From: Gloeobacter violaceus PCC 7421 | GTDB lineage: Bacteria > Cyanobacteriota > Cyanobacteriia > Gloeobacterales > Gloeobacteraceae | Assembly (NCBI RefSeq): GCF_000011385.1 | Contig: NC_005125.1 | Location: 3,410,001 to 3,474,000, forward strand | Length of the DNA: 64,000 nucleotides | Direction: 5' to 3' | Shown: positions 18,032 through 25,812 of the stretch, in pieces | Position numbering within the stretch: the first letter of the stretch is position 1 | Layout: each line of letters begins with the position of its first letter | Notes under the pieces: model-generated | The model's input: the letters and a program-made list of their open reading frames with translations, nothing else | What the model was told of the DNA's origin: nothing | Database searches by the model: none | Made by a program: the position numbers and the translations under genes

Positions 18032-18300
18032 AGTTGTGGGGGCGGCACCGGATAGAAACGGCCATCCAGTCCGCGTACCCAGCCCAGCCCGTCCGGGTCG
18101 GCCCGCTTGCGCACCCGCCGGGTGCCCCGACCCGAGCGGCACCAGTTGGCAAACAGCGGCCCCAGGTCGTCCCACTGCTTGAGGATCATCTGCTGCGAGA
18201 CGCTCAATCGCTCGCCGAGGGCTCTTGCTGTGAGGCCCTTCGCGAAATCTGGGGGTGGGAGCAAAGGCTGGTGATCCTGTCCGTCTTCCATAAACGCCAT
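18025..18300 (-). CDS. Small helix-turn-helix-like protein
   Basis: 91 residues. Residues ~20-48 (AKGLTARALGERLSVSQQMILKQWDDLGPLF) look like a DNA-binding helix-turn-helix. The rest is basic (CRSGRGTRRVRKRADPDG) with the ending GLDGRFYPV. A truncated, nucleotide-level relative lies at 21379-21486. Similar short proteins are often partners or leftovers of mobile elements. Function unknown. Confidence 0.5.
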   Translation of the reverse strand: MAFMEDGQDHQPLLPPPDFAKGLTARALGERLSVSQQMILKQWDDLGPLFANWCRSGRGTRRVRKRADPDGLGWVRGLDGRFYPVPPPQLQ

Positions 18301-18429
18301 AAACGCTAGGGCCGATTCTGCAATATGCTGCTATGTTAAGCGTCAGTCTGCCTCTATAAGTCTCCTCAGGGGAAAGCTTTCAGCTATTGCAACTTATGTT
18401 TAAATTGGCACTCAAATTCTTTCAGCTAC

Positions 18430-19380
18430 CTAGATACTACCGTAAGATTCGGCTCGAACAAAAACCAGTTTTCTATTGATTATTCCTGGCCATTCCTGAA
18501 CACAGAGATATCCCCGAGATTGAATAGAGCCTGTAACTATCCTCCAGGTGCTCCAACTGAAGGAGCCACTTGTACCTCGGGTATCCGATTGCCAACCTGA
18601 ACGTTCAAGCTGCTCGCCGAAATAGCTAGCTAGGATTTGGGTGCTGTGCTGAGTTGTAAGAGTTAGCGTTATAAACCTGCCCATTGTATCAAGGCCGCCA
18701 TGGAACGTAGCAAATTCTTCAATTCCTTCCGGCGGCTCTAAGAAGGGCATTGTGACAACTGGAAAAGTAGTCCTGGAATTCTGAGAAGTCAATTCTTGGG
18801 GTTGTACTTCTCCAGCAGTCGTAGTACCTACCACACTTAAGGGAGTGCTTCCTGCTTGATCGCTGTCTTGTATGCCATGAAAACGTAGCCGAACATCTGT
18901 TACGGAGTCTCGCAAGGCGGAAGCTATAACTGCTAGCCTTCGAAGGGGATGGGGAAGAAGAAATCTTGCAGTGTTGTCTGCAATGTTTGGAAAAACCTCC
19001 CTGCTGCTTGTGGGTGTAGAACTCACATTTCGTTCGTGTCCACCAATACCGATGATCGCCTGACGATAAAGGTCGAGAACCTCTCGAGAAGACAGTCCCG
19101 ATTCGAAAACGACTTGAAACTTATCTGGACCCTCTATCAAACACCCAATAATCCGAGCGTCTTCTGGGAGAGGTACCTGCCTTGGGAATTGCTCTGGCAA
19201 CCTCCCTAACAACAACTGCGGCTCGGAGGGTTCCGAATTCAAAAAAGTAGGAGATGAAAGTAGGCGTTGTGCTAACAAGTACAGGGTTGGTTCTTCCATA
19301 TTTGTCAGTCGATACCCAGTTGATTCAAATGCCAATGCACAAAGCGCGCAGTTATCGCGGTTTATGTAGTAAGTATACAT
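18430..19380 (-). CDS. Hypothetical protein with two repeated alpha/beta halves
   Basis: 316 residues, no signal peptide or membrane segment, and lower GC than the housekeeping genes around it. Two segments show the same plan: a strand pair (ARIIGCLIEGPDKFQVVFESG / GRFITLTLTTQHS) followed by a helix (SSREVLDLYRQAI / TQILASYFGEQLERSGW). This resembles uncharacterised cyanobacterial proteins that use such a repeat. An alternative ATG at 19299 would shorten it by 27 residues. Family name not assigned. It sits at the edge of the IS30-containing island. Confidence 0.55.
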   Translation of the reverse strand: MYTYYINRDNCALCALAFESTGYRLTNMEEPTLYLLAQRLLSSPTFLNSEPSEPQLLLGRLPEQFPRQVPLPEDARIIGCLIEGPDKFQVVFESGLSSREVLDLYRQAIIGIGGHERNVSSTPTSSREVFPNIADNTARFLLPHPLRRLAVIASALRDSVTDVRLRFHGIQDSDQAGSTPLSVVGTTTAGEVQPQELTSQNSRTTFPVVTMPFLEPPEGIEEFATFHGGLDTMGRFITLTLTTQHSTQILASYFGEQLERSGWQSDTRGTSGSFSWSTWRIVTGSIQSRGYLCVQEWPGIINRKLVFVRAESYGSI

Positions 19381-19429
19381 TCAATCTTCGATTTGTAGCT
19401 TTGAATGATTATCGATAACTCGCCGCTTC

Positions 19430-20460
19430 AAAAATGAAGTGCAACACCTGAAGCCCTTTTGCTGAGGGACTCACGGAGGAACCTGACGTTTATTACGACG
19501 AAACGAAAGGTCACCTCCATGAGCTGCCAGCAGCTTAGCCTGGCTGAGCGCCAACAGATCTATGTGCTCAGAGATAAAAATTGTCTAGGCATTCAAGCGA
19601 TTGCCAGAGTGCTGCATCGCTCCCCGAGCACGATCAGCCGCGAACTCCTGCACAACCAGTCCAATGGGCGTTACCTTCCTGAGACAGCGCAAGCTTTGGC
19701 ACAAACGCGACGACACAACCGCAAACGGCCTTTCGCGAAAGTGTCTTTGGAACTGGTGCTGCTCATCAAACAACACCTGGCTGCTTTTCACAGCCCCGAA
19801 CAATTGTGCGGACGCCTGGAGTTGGAGGGCAAAGATTTCGTTAGCCACGAGTTGGTCTATTAGATGATCTACGCCAACCACGCAGGGCTGGGAGCTTACC
19901 AAAAGTATTGGCGTCAGGGTTGGCGCAAACGCCAGAGGCGCGGCGGGGAAAAAAGCAAGCGGGGCCAGATTCCTAACCGCGTGGACATCGACGAACGCCC
20001 GGCGATTGCGGGGTTCAAAGTCGAGACAGGCCACTGGGAAGGGGATACCGTTATCGGAGAAAATCACCAGGGAGCGTTGGTAACCTTGGTAGACAAGCAC
20101 TCAAAATATCTACTGGTGGAGCTGATTAAAAGCTGGAGGGCAGCCCCTGCGCGGTCGGTCAGCGAAGGATTGCTGAGTTAGGTAAAAAGCGAGCAGGTCA
20201 AGACACTGACCTTTGACAATGGCAAGGAGTTTTCAGAGCACGAAAAGCTCAGTGAGTCGACAGGAGTGGCGTGTTATTTTGCCAAACCGTATCACTCGTG
20301 GGAGCGAGGATTGAATGAGCATACGAATGGCCTACTCGTCCTTCTGGTGCAGCGTGGTGGCGTTATTGTTTGCGATCGAACGCGATACAGGCCAACCGGG
20401 AAGGCTCTCGACAGCCAGTTCTTGGCTTCTATGCCGTTTTGCATCCAACTGAAAATCGCT
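19430..20460 (+). mobile_element. Decayed IS30-family insertion sequence
   Basis: The left end is placed near 19430, where TGAAGTGCAACACCT resembles IS30-type terminal repeats. Near 20430-20460, GTTTTGCATCCAACTGAAAA is a plausible, imperfect right end. The right boundary falls exactly beside the stop codon of the convergent secreted-protein gene. Boundaries are approximate and no target duplication was resolved. Confidence 0.65.
19519..20440 (+). pseudogene. IS30 transposase, interrupted by two TAG codons and a degenerate 3' end
   Basis: The reading frame starts at ATG 19519 with the IS30 helix-turn-helix (LSLAERQQIYVLRD, then IARVLHRSPSTISREL). The DDE core is present: GHWEGDTVIG (first Asp), LTFDNGKEF (second Asp) and WERGLNEHTNGL (Glu). 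Frame continuity is broken only by TAG at 19861-19863 and TAG at 20179-20181. After NGL the sequence drifts out of frame, and a C-terminal FYAV-type motif appears in another frame near 20430. It cannot make a full transposase without suppression and is probably inactive. Confidence 0.85.
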
Positions 20461-21090
20461 CTAGTTGATTTGATTACCAGCAGATGCACCAAAGCCAAAA
20501 CAAATAGCCCCAGTGTCTGTAGTAATGAAAGTGGCGTAGTTGTAAGTTCCTACGAAGCCTACACCCGAGTTCACATCAACATCGTCAGAAAAGAAAACTC
20601 CACCAAATACAGCATTGGCACTGGGTTCAAAGGCAAAGGTCACGAAACCGGTGTCAAGGTTATAGACCGAGTTCGACCAAAGGGGCACTGAAGTAATGTT
20701 GCCCAAAATAGACTCTATATCTATTTCAACTGTCGCCACGCCTGAAGTTCCCGACCCTACTATATTTGTAGAAAGACTGCCGCAACTCCCAGTTACAGTA
20801 TCGTCGGTTGTCGAAGCAGGGTTTGTCGTTGGACTTTGACTAGTGAGTTTTGGAGGATTTGCATTAATAATGCTCGAGCTACAATAATTCTTTCTCACTG
20901 CAAATGCCCTGAGAGTCTCTGGGAGATTTGTGCAATCTGATTTGAGTTTTGTCAATTTGTAATACCTTTTTGGCCGGGAAGCAGCATCCATAGTCTGCGC
21001 GTAAGCAGGTTCGCTTACTACCGCAGCAACAGGGGCAACAGACAAAAGAAGTGCAATCCCAAAAACAAATTGTTTTACTTGAATCTTCAT
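20461..21090 (-). CDS. Secreted hypothetical protein, Ser/Thr-rich
   Basis: 209 residues starting behind AAGGAG. Residues 1-31 form a signal peptide ending AYA-Q. The mature part has a basic N-terminal segment with three Cys, a Ser/Thr/Asn-rich linker (SQSPTTNPASTTDD), and a beta-rich domain with many Gly, Val and Phe (GFVTFAFEPSANAVFGGVFF, then TYNYATFITT). It is AT-richer than the chromosome core. Its stop abuts the IS30 remnant, so the original C-terminus may have been altered by the insertion. Family unknown. Confidence 0.6.
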   Translation of the reverse strand: MKIQVKQFVFGIALLLSVAPVAAVVSEPAYAQTMDAASRPKRYYKLTKLKSDCTNLPETLRAFAVRKNYCSSSIINANPPKLTSQSPTTNPASTTDDTVTGSCGSLSTNIVGSGTSGVATVEIDIESILGNITSVPLWSNSVYNLDTGFVTFAFEPSANAVFGGVFFSDDVDVNSGVGFVGTYNYATFITTDTGAICFGFGASAGNQIN

Positions 21091-21721
21091 GGTAGCTCCT
21101 TCTAGGCGTGGAAATCGTACTGAGAAATTGTCGCGAAATCAAAATGCTCAAACATCATCGAGAGCTCTTGATGCTCAAGATCACTGCAATTTTCTCTTGG
21201 CACCAAGATGCGGAGTGTTAGCTTTTTGTCACAACAAGAGATTAGTGTAATTGTAAAATTGAGTCAATGAGTATATATGTTGATCAATCAGCAACGGAGC
21301 TGAAACCTTTGCGTGGAGAGGATTCTTGTGTGGCTGTCTGACAAAAATACAAGAGAGAAAGCTAAATTGCACCAGAGTTTAGGTAGCTGGGCTACATTTC
21401 GAGACGCCCAATCGCTCGCCGAGCGCTCTTGCTATGAGGCCCCGCGATAGATCCCCTGCATGCTGATCGCTCTGTCCGTTTTCCATAGCCAACATCGAAG
21501 GTACGCGTGTGTAGACTGTTAGCGCCCCAGGCTCAACACGCACTGCCAAGGTCGAGCCTGGGTTTGAGGGATCGGTGCCGAAGTTCGAGAACCGCACCAT
21601 TGAAATCCTGTTTGTGAATCACGCATGATCGATTTTGCGACAAAGCCGTGCGACTCTGCTGACTTTGAAGTTTGGGCTGAAGGTGCCGCACTCTAGAAGG
21701 TAGAGTATAGAAAAAGCAACC
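21091..21721. other. Low-coding region with a gene fragment
   Basis: About 630 bp between the secreted-protein gene and vapB. It is AT-rich up to ~21370. The only recognisable item is the helix-turn-helix fragment at 21379-21486. No promoter was assigned. Confidence 0.5.
21379..21486 (-). pseudogene. Fragment of the small helix-turn-helix gene
   Basis: The encoded stretch MENGQSDQHAGDLSRGLIAR then ALGERLGVS matches residues ~4-37 of the protein at 18025-18300. The DNA is also closely similar (shared GAGACGC-CAATCGCTCGCCGAG and TGAGGCCC blocks). The rest of the gene is absent, so this is a partial duplicate. Any longer open frame here adds unrelated sequence. Confidence 0.6.
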
Positions 21722-22000
21722 ATGCAGCAAATCAACATTAAAAGCGACAAAGCCTATCGAATGGCGAACGAACTGAGCCGCTTGACTGGGGAAAGCGTGA
21801 CTCAGGCGATCACCACAGCCATTGAAGAGCGGCTCGAAAAGATTCGTGCCCAGACGCGCAGCCGCCGCGAGGGTATCGCCGAACGACTGCTTGCCCTTGG
21901 CACAAGGAGCGTGGCTCTTCCCATCCTTGACCCGCGCGCGCCCGACGAGATCCTCTACGACGAGAACGGATTGCCGAAAAACCCGATGGCGGATCGATGA
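21722..22000 (+). CDS. vapB: Type II antitoxin, VapB/Rv0623-like
   Basis: 92 residues. The N-terminal ~45 residues (INIKSDKAYRMANELSRLTGESVTQAITTAIEERL) form a short strand then helices, as in the ribbon-helix-helix PSK-type antitoxins paired with PIN toxins. The C-terminal half (DEILYDENGLP) is the expected toxin-binding tail. The stop overlaps the toxin start by 4 bp (ATGA), the standard coupled arrangement. Autoregulation of its own promoter is expected for the family. Confidence 0.88.
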   Translation: MQQINIKSDKAYRMANELSRLTGESVTQAITTAIEERLEKIRAQTRSRREGIAERLLALGTRSVALPILDPRAPDEILYDENGLPKNPMADR

Positions 22001-22374
22001 TCGCGATCGATACTTCCGCCATCGTCGCCATTCTCCTTGGTGAGCCCGAAGCGGAGCGCTTCGCACGCGCCATCGAGCAGGACGAGGAACCGCTGCTTTC
22101 AGCGGCTTCCCTGGTTGAGCTTTTCCTCGCGATGAAGCACAAGCAGGGGTCGGCGTCCGTGCCCTTGATCGAGCAGTTCCTGGCCACGGGCGGGATCAGC
22201 GTCTGTTCTGTCACCCCCGAGCAAGCCCGCCGCGCTCAGGAAGCCGCCTATCGCTTCGGCGTGCTGAATTTTGGCGATGTGTTTTCTTATGCGCTCGCCA
22301 AGGAGAGGGGCATTGGTCTTCTGTTCAAAGGTACCGACTTCGCGGTGACCGATCTCACCGCAGCACCCTTCTAG
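21997..22374 (+). CDS. vapC: PIN-domain toxin VapC
   Basis: 125 residues. The PIN acidic quartet is visible: Asp5 (MIAIDTSAIVAIL), Glu41 (SAASLVELFLA), Asp94 (LNFGDVFSYALA) and Asp114 (FKGTDF), so the metal-dependent ribonuclease site looks intact. Targets of VapC enzymes are usually tRNA or rRNA. Its TAG stop is the first base triplet of a repeat-family end that also follows other genes in this window. Confidence 0.92.
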   Translation: MIAIDTSAIVAILLGEPEAERFARAIEQDEEPLLSAASLVELFLAMKHKQGSASVPLIEQFLATGGISVCSVTPEQARRAQEAAYRFGVLNFGDVFSYALAKERGIGLLFKGTDFAVTDLTAAPF

Positions 22375-22479
22375 AGCAGGTTTTAGGTGACAGGTTTCAT
22401 GGCGACAGGATTGAAAGGGTTGTGCATCGGAGTTTCCAGGCGGCCGGCTGTTGTTTATGCAACTGAAGACCGCTCTAGA
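22370..22479 (+). repeat. Repeat-family member with TCTAGAGC inverted ends
   Basis: TCTAGAGC at 22370-22377 is repeated inverted as GCTCTAGA at 22472-22479. The interior (AGGTGACAGG, then GATTGAAAGGGTTGT) resembles the starts of the elements at 27680, 52371 and 58058. It begins over the vapC stop codon. No gene lies between it and 22640. Confidence 0.5.
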
Positions 22480-22640
22480 GGGCATCCATTTTCAGGGGGT
22501 ACCTGAGCCGACCCCGGCCAAGTTGTATCTCAATGCAGATTGTCATGACCGTTTCCTTGTCTTTTAGCGCATCAGCGCGCTGACCGGAACGGCTGCTCCC
22601 AACCCGCCGGGATTTTGAGCGTCCGCACAGCACACAGCCG

Positions 22641-23075
22641 CTAATGCTCACATCCAGACATTAAGCCGAGCTGTTTCATGACTTCCAGTAGATTACATTC
22701 ATACCACCATTCTGCGATTTTGCCGTCAGCAATCCGAAGCAGTGTGAAATCGTTGATTGTGACTGATTTTCCAGTAGGGGCAATTCCCAAAAAATTTCCT
22801 GTGTGAGTTCCTTTTAATTTTGTGCGATACACAACTTTCTTGCCTTCAGCGATGACATCTTCTATTCTATGTTTGATGTCGGGGAAGCCGCGAAATAAAC
22901 TTGCATTGAATGCTTTATTAGCTTCCAGGCCCACAATTGACTCTGTTTGGCTGTTGAAGTGATGAACGACGTTAGGATCGATCAGCTCATCCCAGATTTT
23001 CTCCCAACCCGGATTTGTTCCCCATCCCTCCTGGGCAAAGCGAAGGGCAACCACTCGATTTTGCTCAGTCAGCAT
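22641..23075 (-). CDS. SnoaL-like ester cyclase family protein
   Basis: 144 residues from ATG 23075, which has GAGG upstream; an in-frame GTG at 23114 would add 13. The fold markers of SnoaL-type alpha+beta barrels are visible: ELIDPNVVHHF, FPDIKHRIEDVIAEGKKVVYR, GTHTGNFLGIAPTGKSVTI and ADGKIAEWWYECN. The family includes cyclases and many uncharacterised proteins. It has lower GC than the core genome, sits in the same direction as the AraC regulator just upstream, and may be its target. Confidence 0.85.
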   Translation of the reverse strand: MLTEQNRVVALRFAQEGWGTNPGWEKIWDELIDPNVVHHFNSQTESIVGLEANKAFNASLFRGFPDIKHRIEDVIAEGKKVVYRTKLKGTHTGNFLGIAPTGKSVTINDFTLLRIADGKIAEWWYECNLLEVMKQLGLMSGCEH

Positions 23076-23178
23076 AGCCGTTAACCTCGATTTCGATGTT
23101 TGTTTGTCTTGCACTCAGTATCGAAAATGAAGCAATCGGCTGTATTCAAGGTTTTTGCGCTGTTTTTCTAAGTTCTTG

Positions 23179-24066
23179 CTACTGCCGCAAAAACGCTTTG
23201 GGAGCTATCCCAACGACACGCTTGAAATGGTAGTTGAGATGTCCTTGGCTGGCAAACCCAACAACCTGGGCAACTTCTGCAATACTCAACTCCCTTGCCA
23301 AAAGTAGCCGCTTAGCACGTTCGACGCGGCGTCGAATGTGATATTGGTGAGGTGCGATACCTGTGGATCGCTTGAATAGACGGGCAAAGTGATAGGAACT
23401 CAGTCGAGCTAGGGCCGCTAATTCAGCCAAGCTTAAATTTTGATCTAGATGCTCATCAATGTAGTTAATGACCCGATCCAGCTGTTGATCAGACAGCCTT
23501 CCTGAGTCATGCTGAATACTTGATTTGTTTGTTGAATACCGACATAAAATGTGGACAGCCAGGGCGTTTGCCATTAAATCAGAATAAAGTTTACTGCCGA
23601 CACCATCGGTTTCTAATGTTGTTTTAAGAGCGATCGCAATCTGATAAATCAATGGATCAATACACGATGTCAACTGTGGAATTAATTCGATCTGATCTTT
23701 ATCATATAGCTCTGTTCCCAACTGATTAAGCAGCATCGGCTCCAGATAGAGTTGCAAAAACTCGGCCTCTTGATGCCAATAGAAAGTTTGCCAACGATTG
23801 GCTGGATAAATGCCAACGCCTCCTGGAATCGAATCGATGGTCTTTGATTTTCCATCTACGGTCTGTTGAAGCGTAACCGGAGTGCCGGCGTTGATGCAGA
23901 TAACGTGATGGGGGGAATAGTGTTCAGGAATGCAGTAAGGCGGCTGGCGATAGAGAGCCAACTGAATTCTATTCCACCCAGCTCTGCAACTGGACACAAG
24001 GGGTAAGCAGGGCAAGGAGAGCTGGTCTTCTTGAGTGAAGTCGATGAAGCGGGAGCTCGCAGTCAT
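23179..24066 (-). CDS. AraC-family transcriptional regulator
   Basis: 295 residues from ATG 24066. The N-terminal ~185 residues form a cupin-like sensor region (HHVICINAGTPV, then IPGGVGIYPANRWQTFYW). The C-terminal ~100 residues hold two AraC helix-turn-helices: NLSLAELAALARLSSYHFARLFK and LSIAEVAQVVGFASQGHLNYHFKRVVG. Ligand unknown. The adjacent SnoaL-like gene, 103 bp downstream in the same direction, is the likeliest regulated partner. Low GC compared with neighbours suggests transfer. Confidence 0.92.
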   Translation of the reverse strand: MTASSRFIDFTQEDQLSLPCLPLVSSCRAGWNRIQLALYRQPPYCIPEHYSPHHVICINAGTPVTLQQTVDGKSKTIDSIPGGVGIYPANRWQTFYWHQEAEFLQLYLEPMLLNQLGTELYDKDQIELIPQLTSCIDPLIYQIAIALKTTLETDGVGSKLYSDLMANALAVHILCRYSTNKSSIQHDSGRLSDQQLDRVINYIDEHLDQNLSLAELAALARLSSYHFARLFKRSTGIAPHQYHIRRRVERAKRLLLARELSIAEVAQVVGFASQGHLNYHFKRVVGIAPKAFLRQ

Positions 24067-24406
24067 ACAAGCCCATCGTCCTATTGGCAGTAGACAGTTT
24101 AACTTTACGCTTACAAGCGGCAATCGTCCTACTGATCCTCGCGCCCACTGGCAGCAGTGGACGCAAAGGGCGGGACCACCACCAGCCATCCGGCTGGGAT
24201 GGTGTAGCCTCCGACCTCAAAGGCTCTTGCACGCCGCGAAAGCTTGTGAACCATCAGTGCTGCAAGCTGGGTGAAAATTCGTATCTTTTCTCAGCGACTC
24301 GCAGATAATGGCGGGATTATCGAGGCAGATGGCCTCCAAGCGCCATCGGCGCCTACCAAGACCTCGCAACACCTTCGTCGAACCTTCTGCAAACGGGGTG
24401 ATTGCC
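24067..24406. other. Intergenic region without recognisable genes
   Basis: About 340 bp between the divergent AraC regulator and the small membrane-protein gene. Open frames here have no protein-like composition. Confidence 0.4.
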
Positions 24407-24604
24407 ATGGCATTGCACCGAGCCGGATTCTATCCCGCCCAGTTTCTCATTCCTGTGGCGATGTTGCTGGTACTGCTGCTCACGGCCTACATCTTCCGCT
24501 ACCGCTACTTCAGTCCGTCGGAGCGTCTGGATCGATTTACGGGAGATCCGCAGTACTACAGCCGGAGCGAACGGGTCTGGAAGCCTGCCGAGCCGAGCCG
24601 TTAG
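24407..24604 (+). CDS. Small single-pass membrane protein
   Basis: 65 residues from ATG 24407, preceded by GGGGTG. One strong hydrophobic segment (FLIPVAMLLVLLLTAYIF) is followed by a polar tail rich in Arg, Ser and Tyr (RYRYFSPSERLDRFTGDP). It lies 75 bp upstream of the GT28 gene in the same direction and may share its transcript. No family recognised. Confidence 0.55.
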   Translation: MALHRAGFYPAQFLIPVAMLLVLLLTAYIFRYRYFSPSERLDRFTGDPQYYSRSERVWKPAEPSR

Positions 24605-24679
24605 GCGCACAGGCCGCGGCGGTATGCTAGATTGCGGTCCGCGCCCCGGCGCGCGTTCAGTCCGGTGCGGCACGCTTCT

Positions 24680-25810
24680 ATGCCCAGAATATTGATCTTT
24701 CATGCCTCCTTAGGTTCGGGCCACATCCACGCCGCCAACGCCCTGGGTGAGGCGTTCTCCCGCTATCCGGACGTCGAGGTGCGGATCGAGGATGCCCTCG
24801 CTTACGCCAGCCCGATCCTGCGCGAGACGCTCATCCGCGCCTATGAGCAATTGAGTGAGAAAGCCCCGCAACTCTACCGGCTCATCTACGAAGGCAGCGA
24901 CGTCTCCGACCTCAAAGAATCGATGAGCAACACGCTGCTGCTCAGCAAAATCGAACGGCCGTTTTTTCGCAAGTTCGAGCAACTGATCAAGCAGACGGCC
25001 CCCGATGTGTTTATCTGCGTGCAACAGATTCCGAGCCGTTTGGTGCAGCTATTCAAGCAGGAGTTCGACTGGCCCCAGCCGCACTACGTCGTGATTACCG
25101 ACGCAGTCGCCCACAGCACCTGGATCAACTACGAGGTGGACGGCTACTTTCTGGCAAGCGATCTGACCGCGAACATCCTCACCAAGCAGGGCGTCGACCC
25201 CGAGTTGCTGCACGTAACCGGCATCCCCGTCAAACTCGAAATCGCCGAAGCCAAACCCGCCCGGCAGATGCGCGAGCGCCACGACCTGCCGCTGGACGCG
25301 CCGGTGATTGCCCTTTTTGGCGGCGGTTTGCAGCCGCGGCGGGTGCGGCTGATGGTGGCGGGGCTACTCGAAAGTCCGTTTGCCGGGACCCTAGCGGTGG
25401 TGGCCGGCCGCAACCATGCCCTCGGTACGGCCCTCGCGGACTTGGAGGACGGTCCGGCCATGCGCCTGCGCTCGCTCGGGCAGATCGATTTTGTGGACGA
25501 TCTGATCGCCGCGAGCGACCTGGTGATCACCAAGGCCGGCGGGTTGATTGCCAGCGAGGTGATGGCGCGGGGTACGCCGATGGTGATCGTCGATCCGATT
25601 CCGGGCCAGGAGGAGTGGAACGCCGATGCGATCGCCGCCTATGGCGCCGGTATCCAGTTGCGCCTGCCGGAGATGGTGGCGCCGACGGTGCAGTTCTTGC
25701 TGAGCGCGCCGGAGCATCTGGCTTTTATGCGCTTCCAGGCGCGAAAATACGGGCGTCCCACCGCGGCCCTCGCCGTCGTCGAATCGATCCTTGCCCGCCT
25801 GAGTGTCTAA
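24680..25810 (+). CDS. GT28-type glycolipid glycosyltransferase (MGDG synthase/UgtP-like)
   Basis: 376 residues. The N-terminal MGDG-synthase-like domain opens ILIFHASLGSGHIHAANAL and continues through DALAYASP and PHYVVITDAVAHSTWI. The C-terminal donor domain has ALFGGGLQPRR, DDLIAASDLVITKAGGLIASEVMARGTPMVIVDPIPGQEEWNADAI, which holds the GT28 nucleotide-sugar motif. It should add a hexose from a UDP-sugar to diacylglycerol or a related acceptor at the membrane surface. Sugar and acceptor cannot be fixed from sequence. It is followed after 2 bp by a GH1 gene, so the pair is almost certainly co-translated. Confidence 0.85.
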   Translation: MPRILIFHASLGSGHIHAANALGEAFSRYPDVEVRIEDALAYASPILRETLIRAYEQLSEKAPQLYRLIYEGSDVSDLKESMSNTLLLSKIERPFFRKFEQLIKQTAPDVFICVQQIPSRLVQLFKQEFDWPQPHYVVITDAVAHSTWINYEVDGYFLASDLTANILTKQGVDPELLHVTGIPVKLEIAEAKPARQMRERHDLPLDAPVIALFGGGLQPRRVRLMVAGLLESPFAGTLAVVAGRNHALGTALADLEDGPAMRLRSLGQIDFVDDLIAASDLVITKAGGLIASEVMARGTPMVIVDPIPGQEEWNADAIAAYGAGIQLRLPEMVAPTVQFLLSAPEHLAFMRFQARKYGRPTAALAVVESILARLSV

Positions 25811-25812
25811 AG

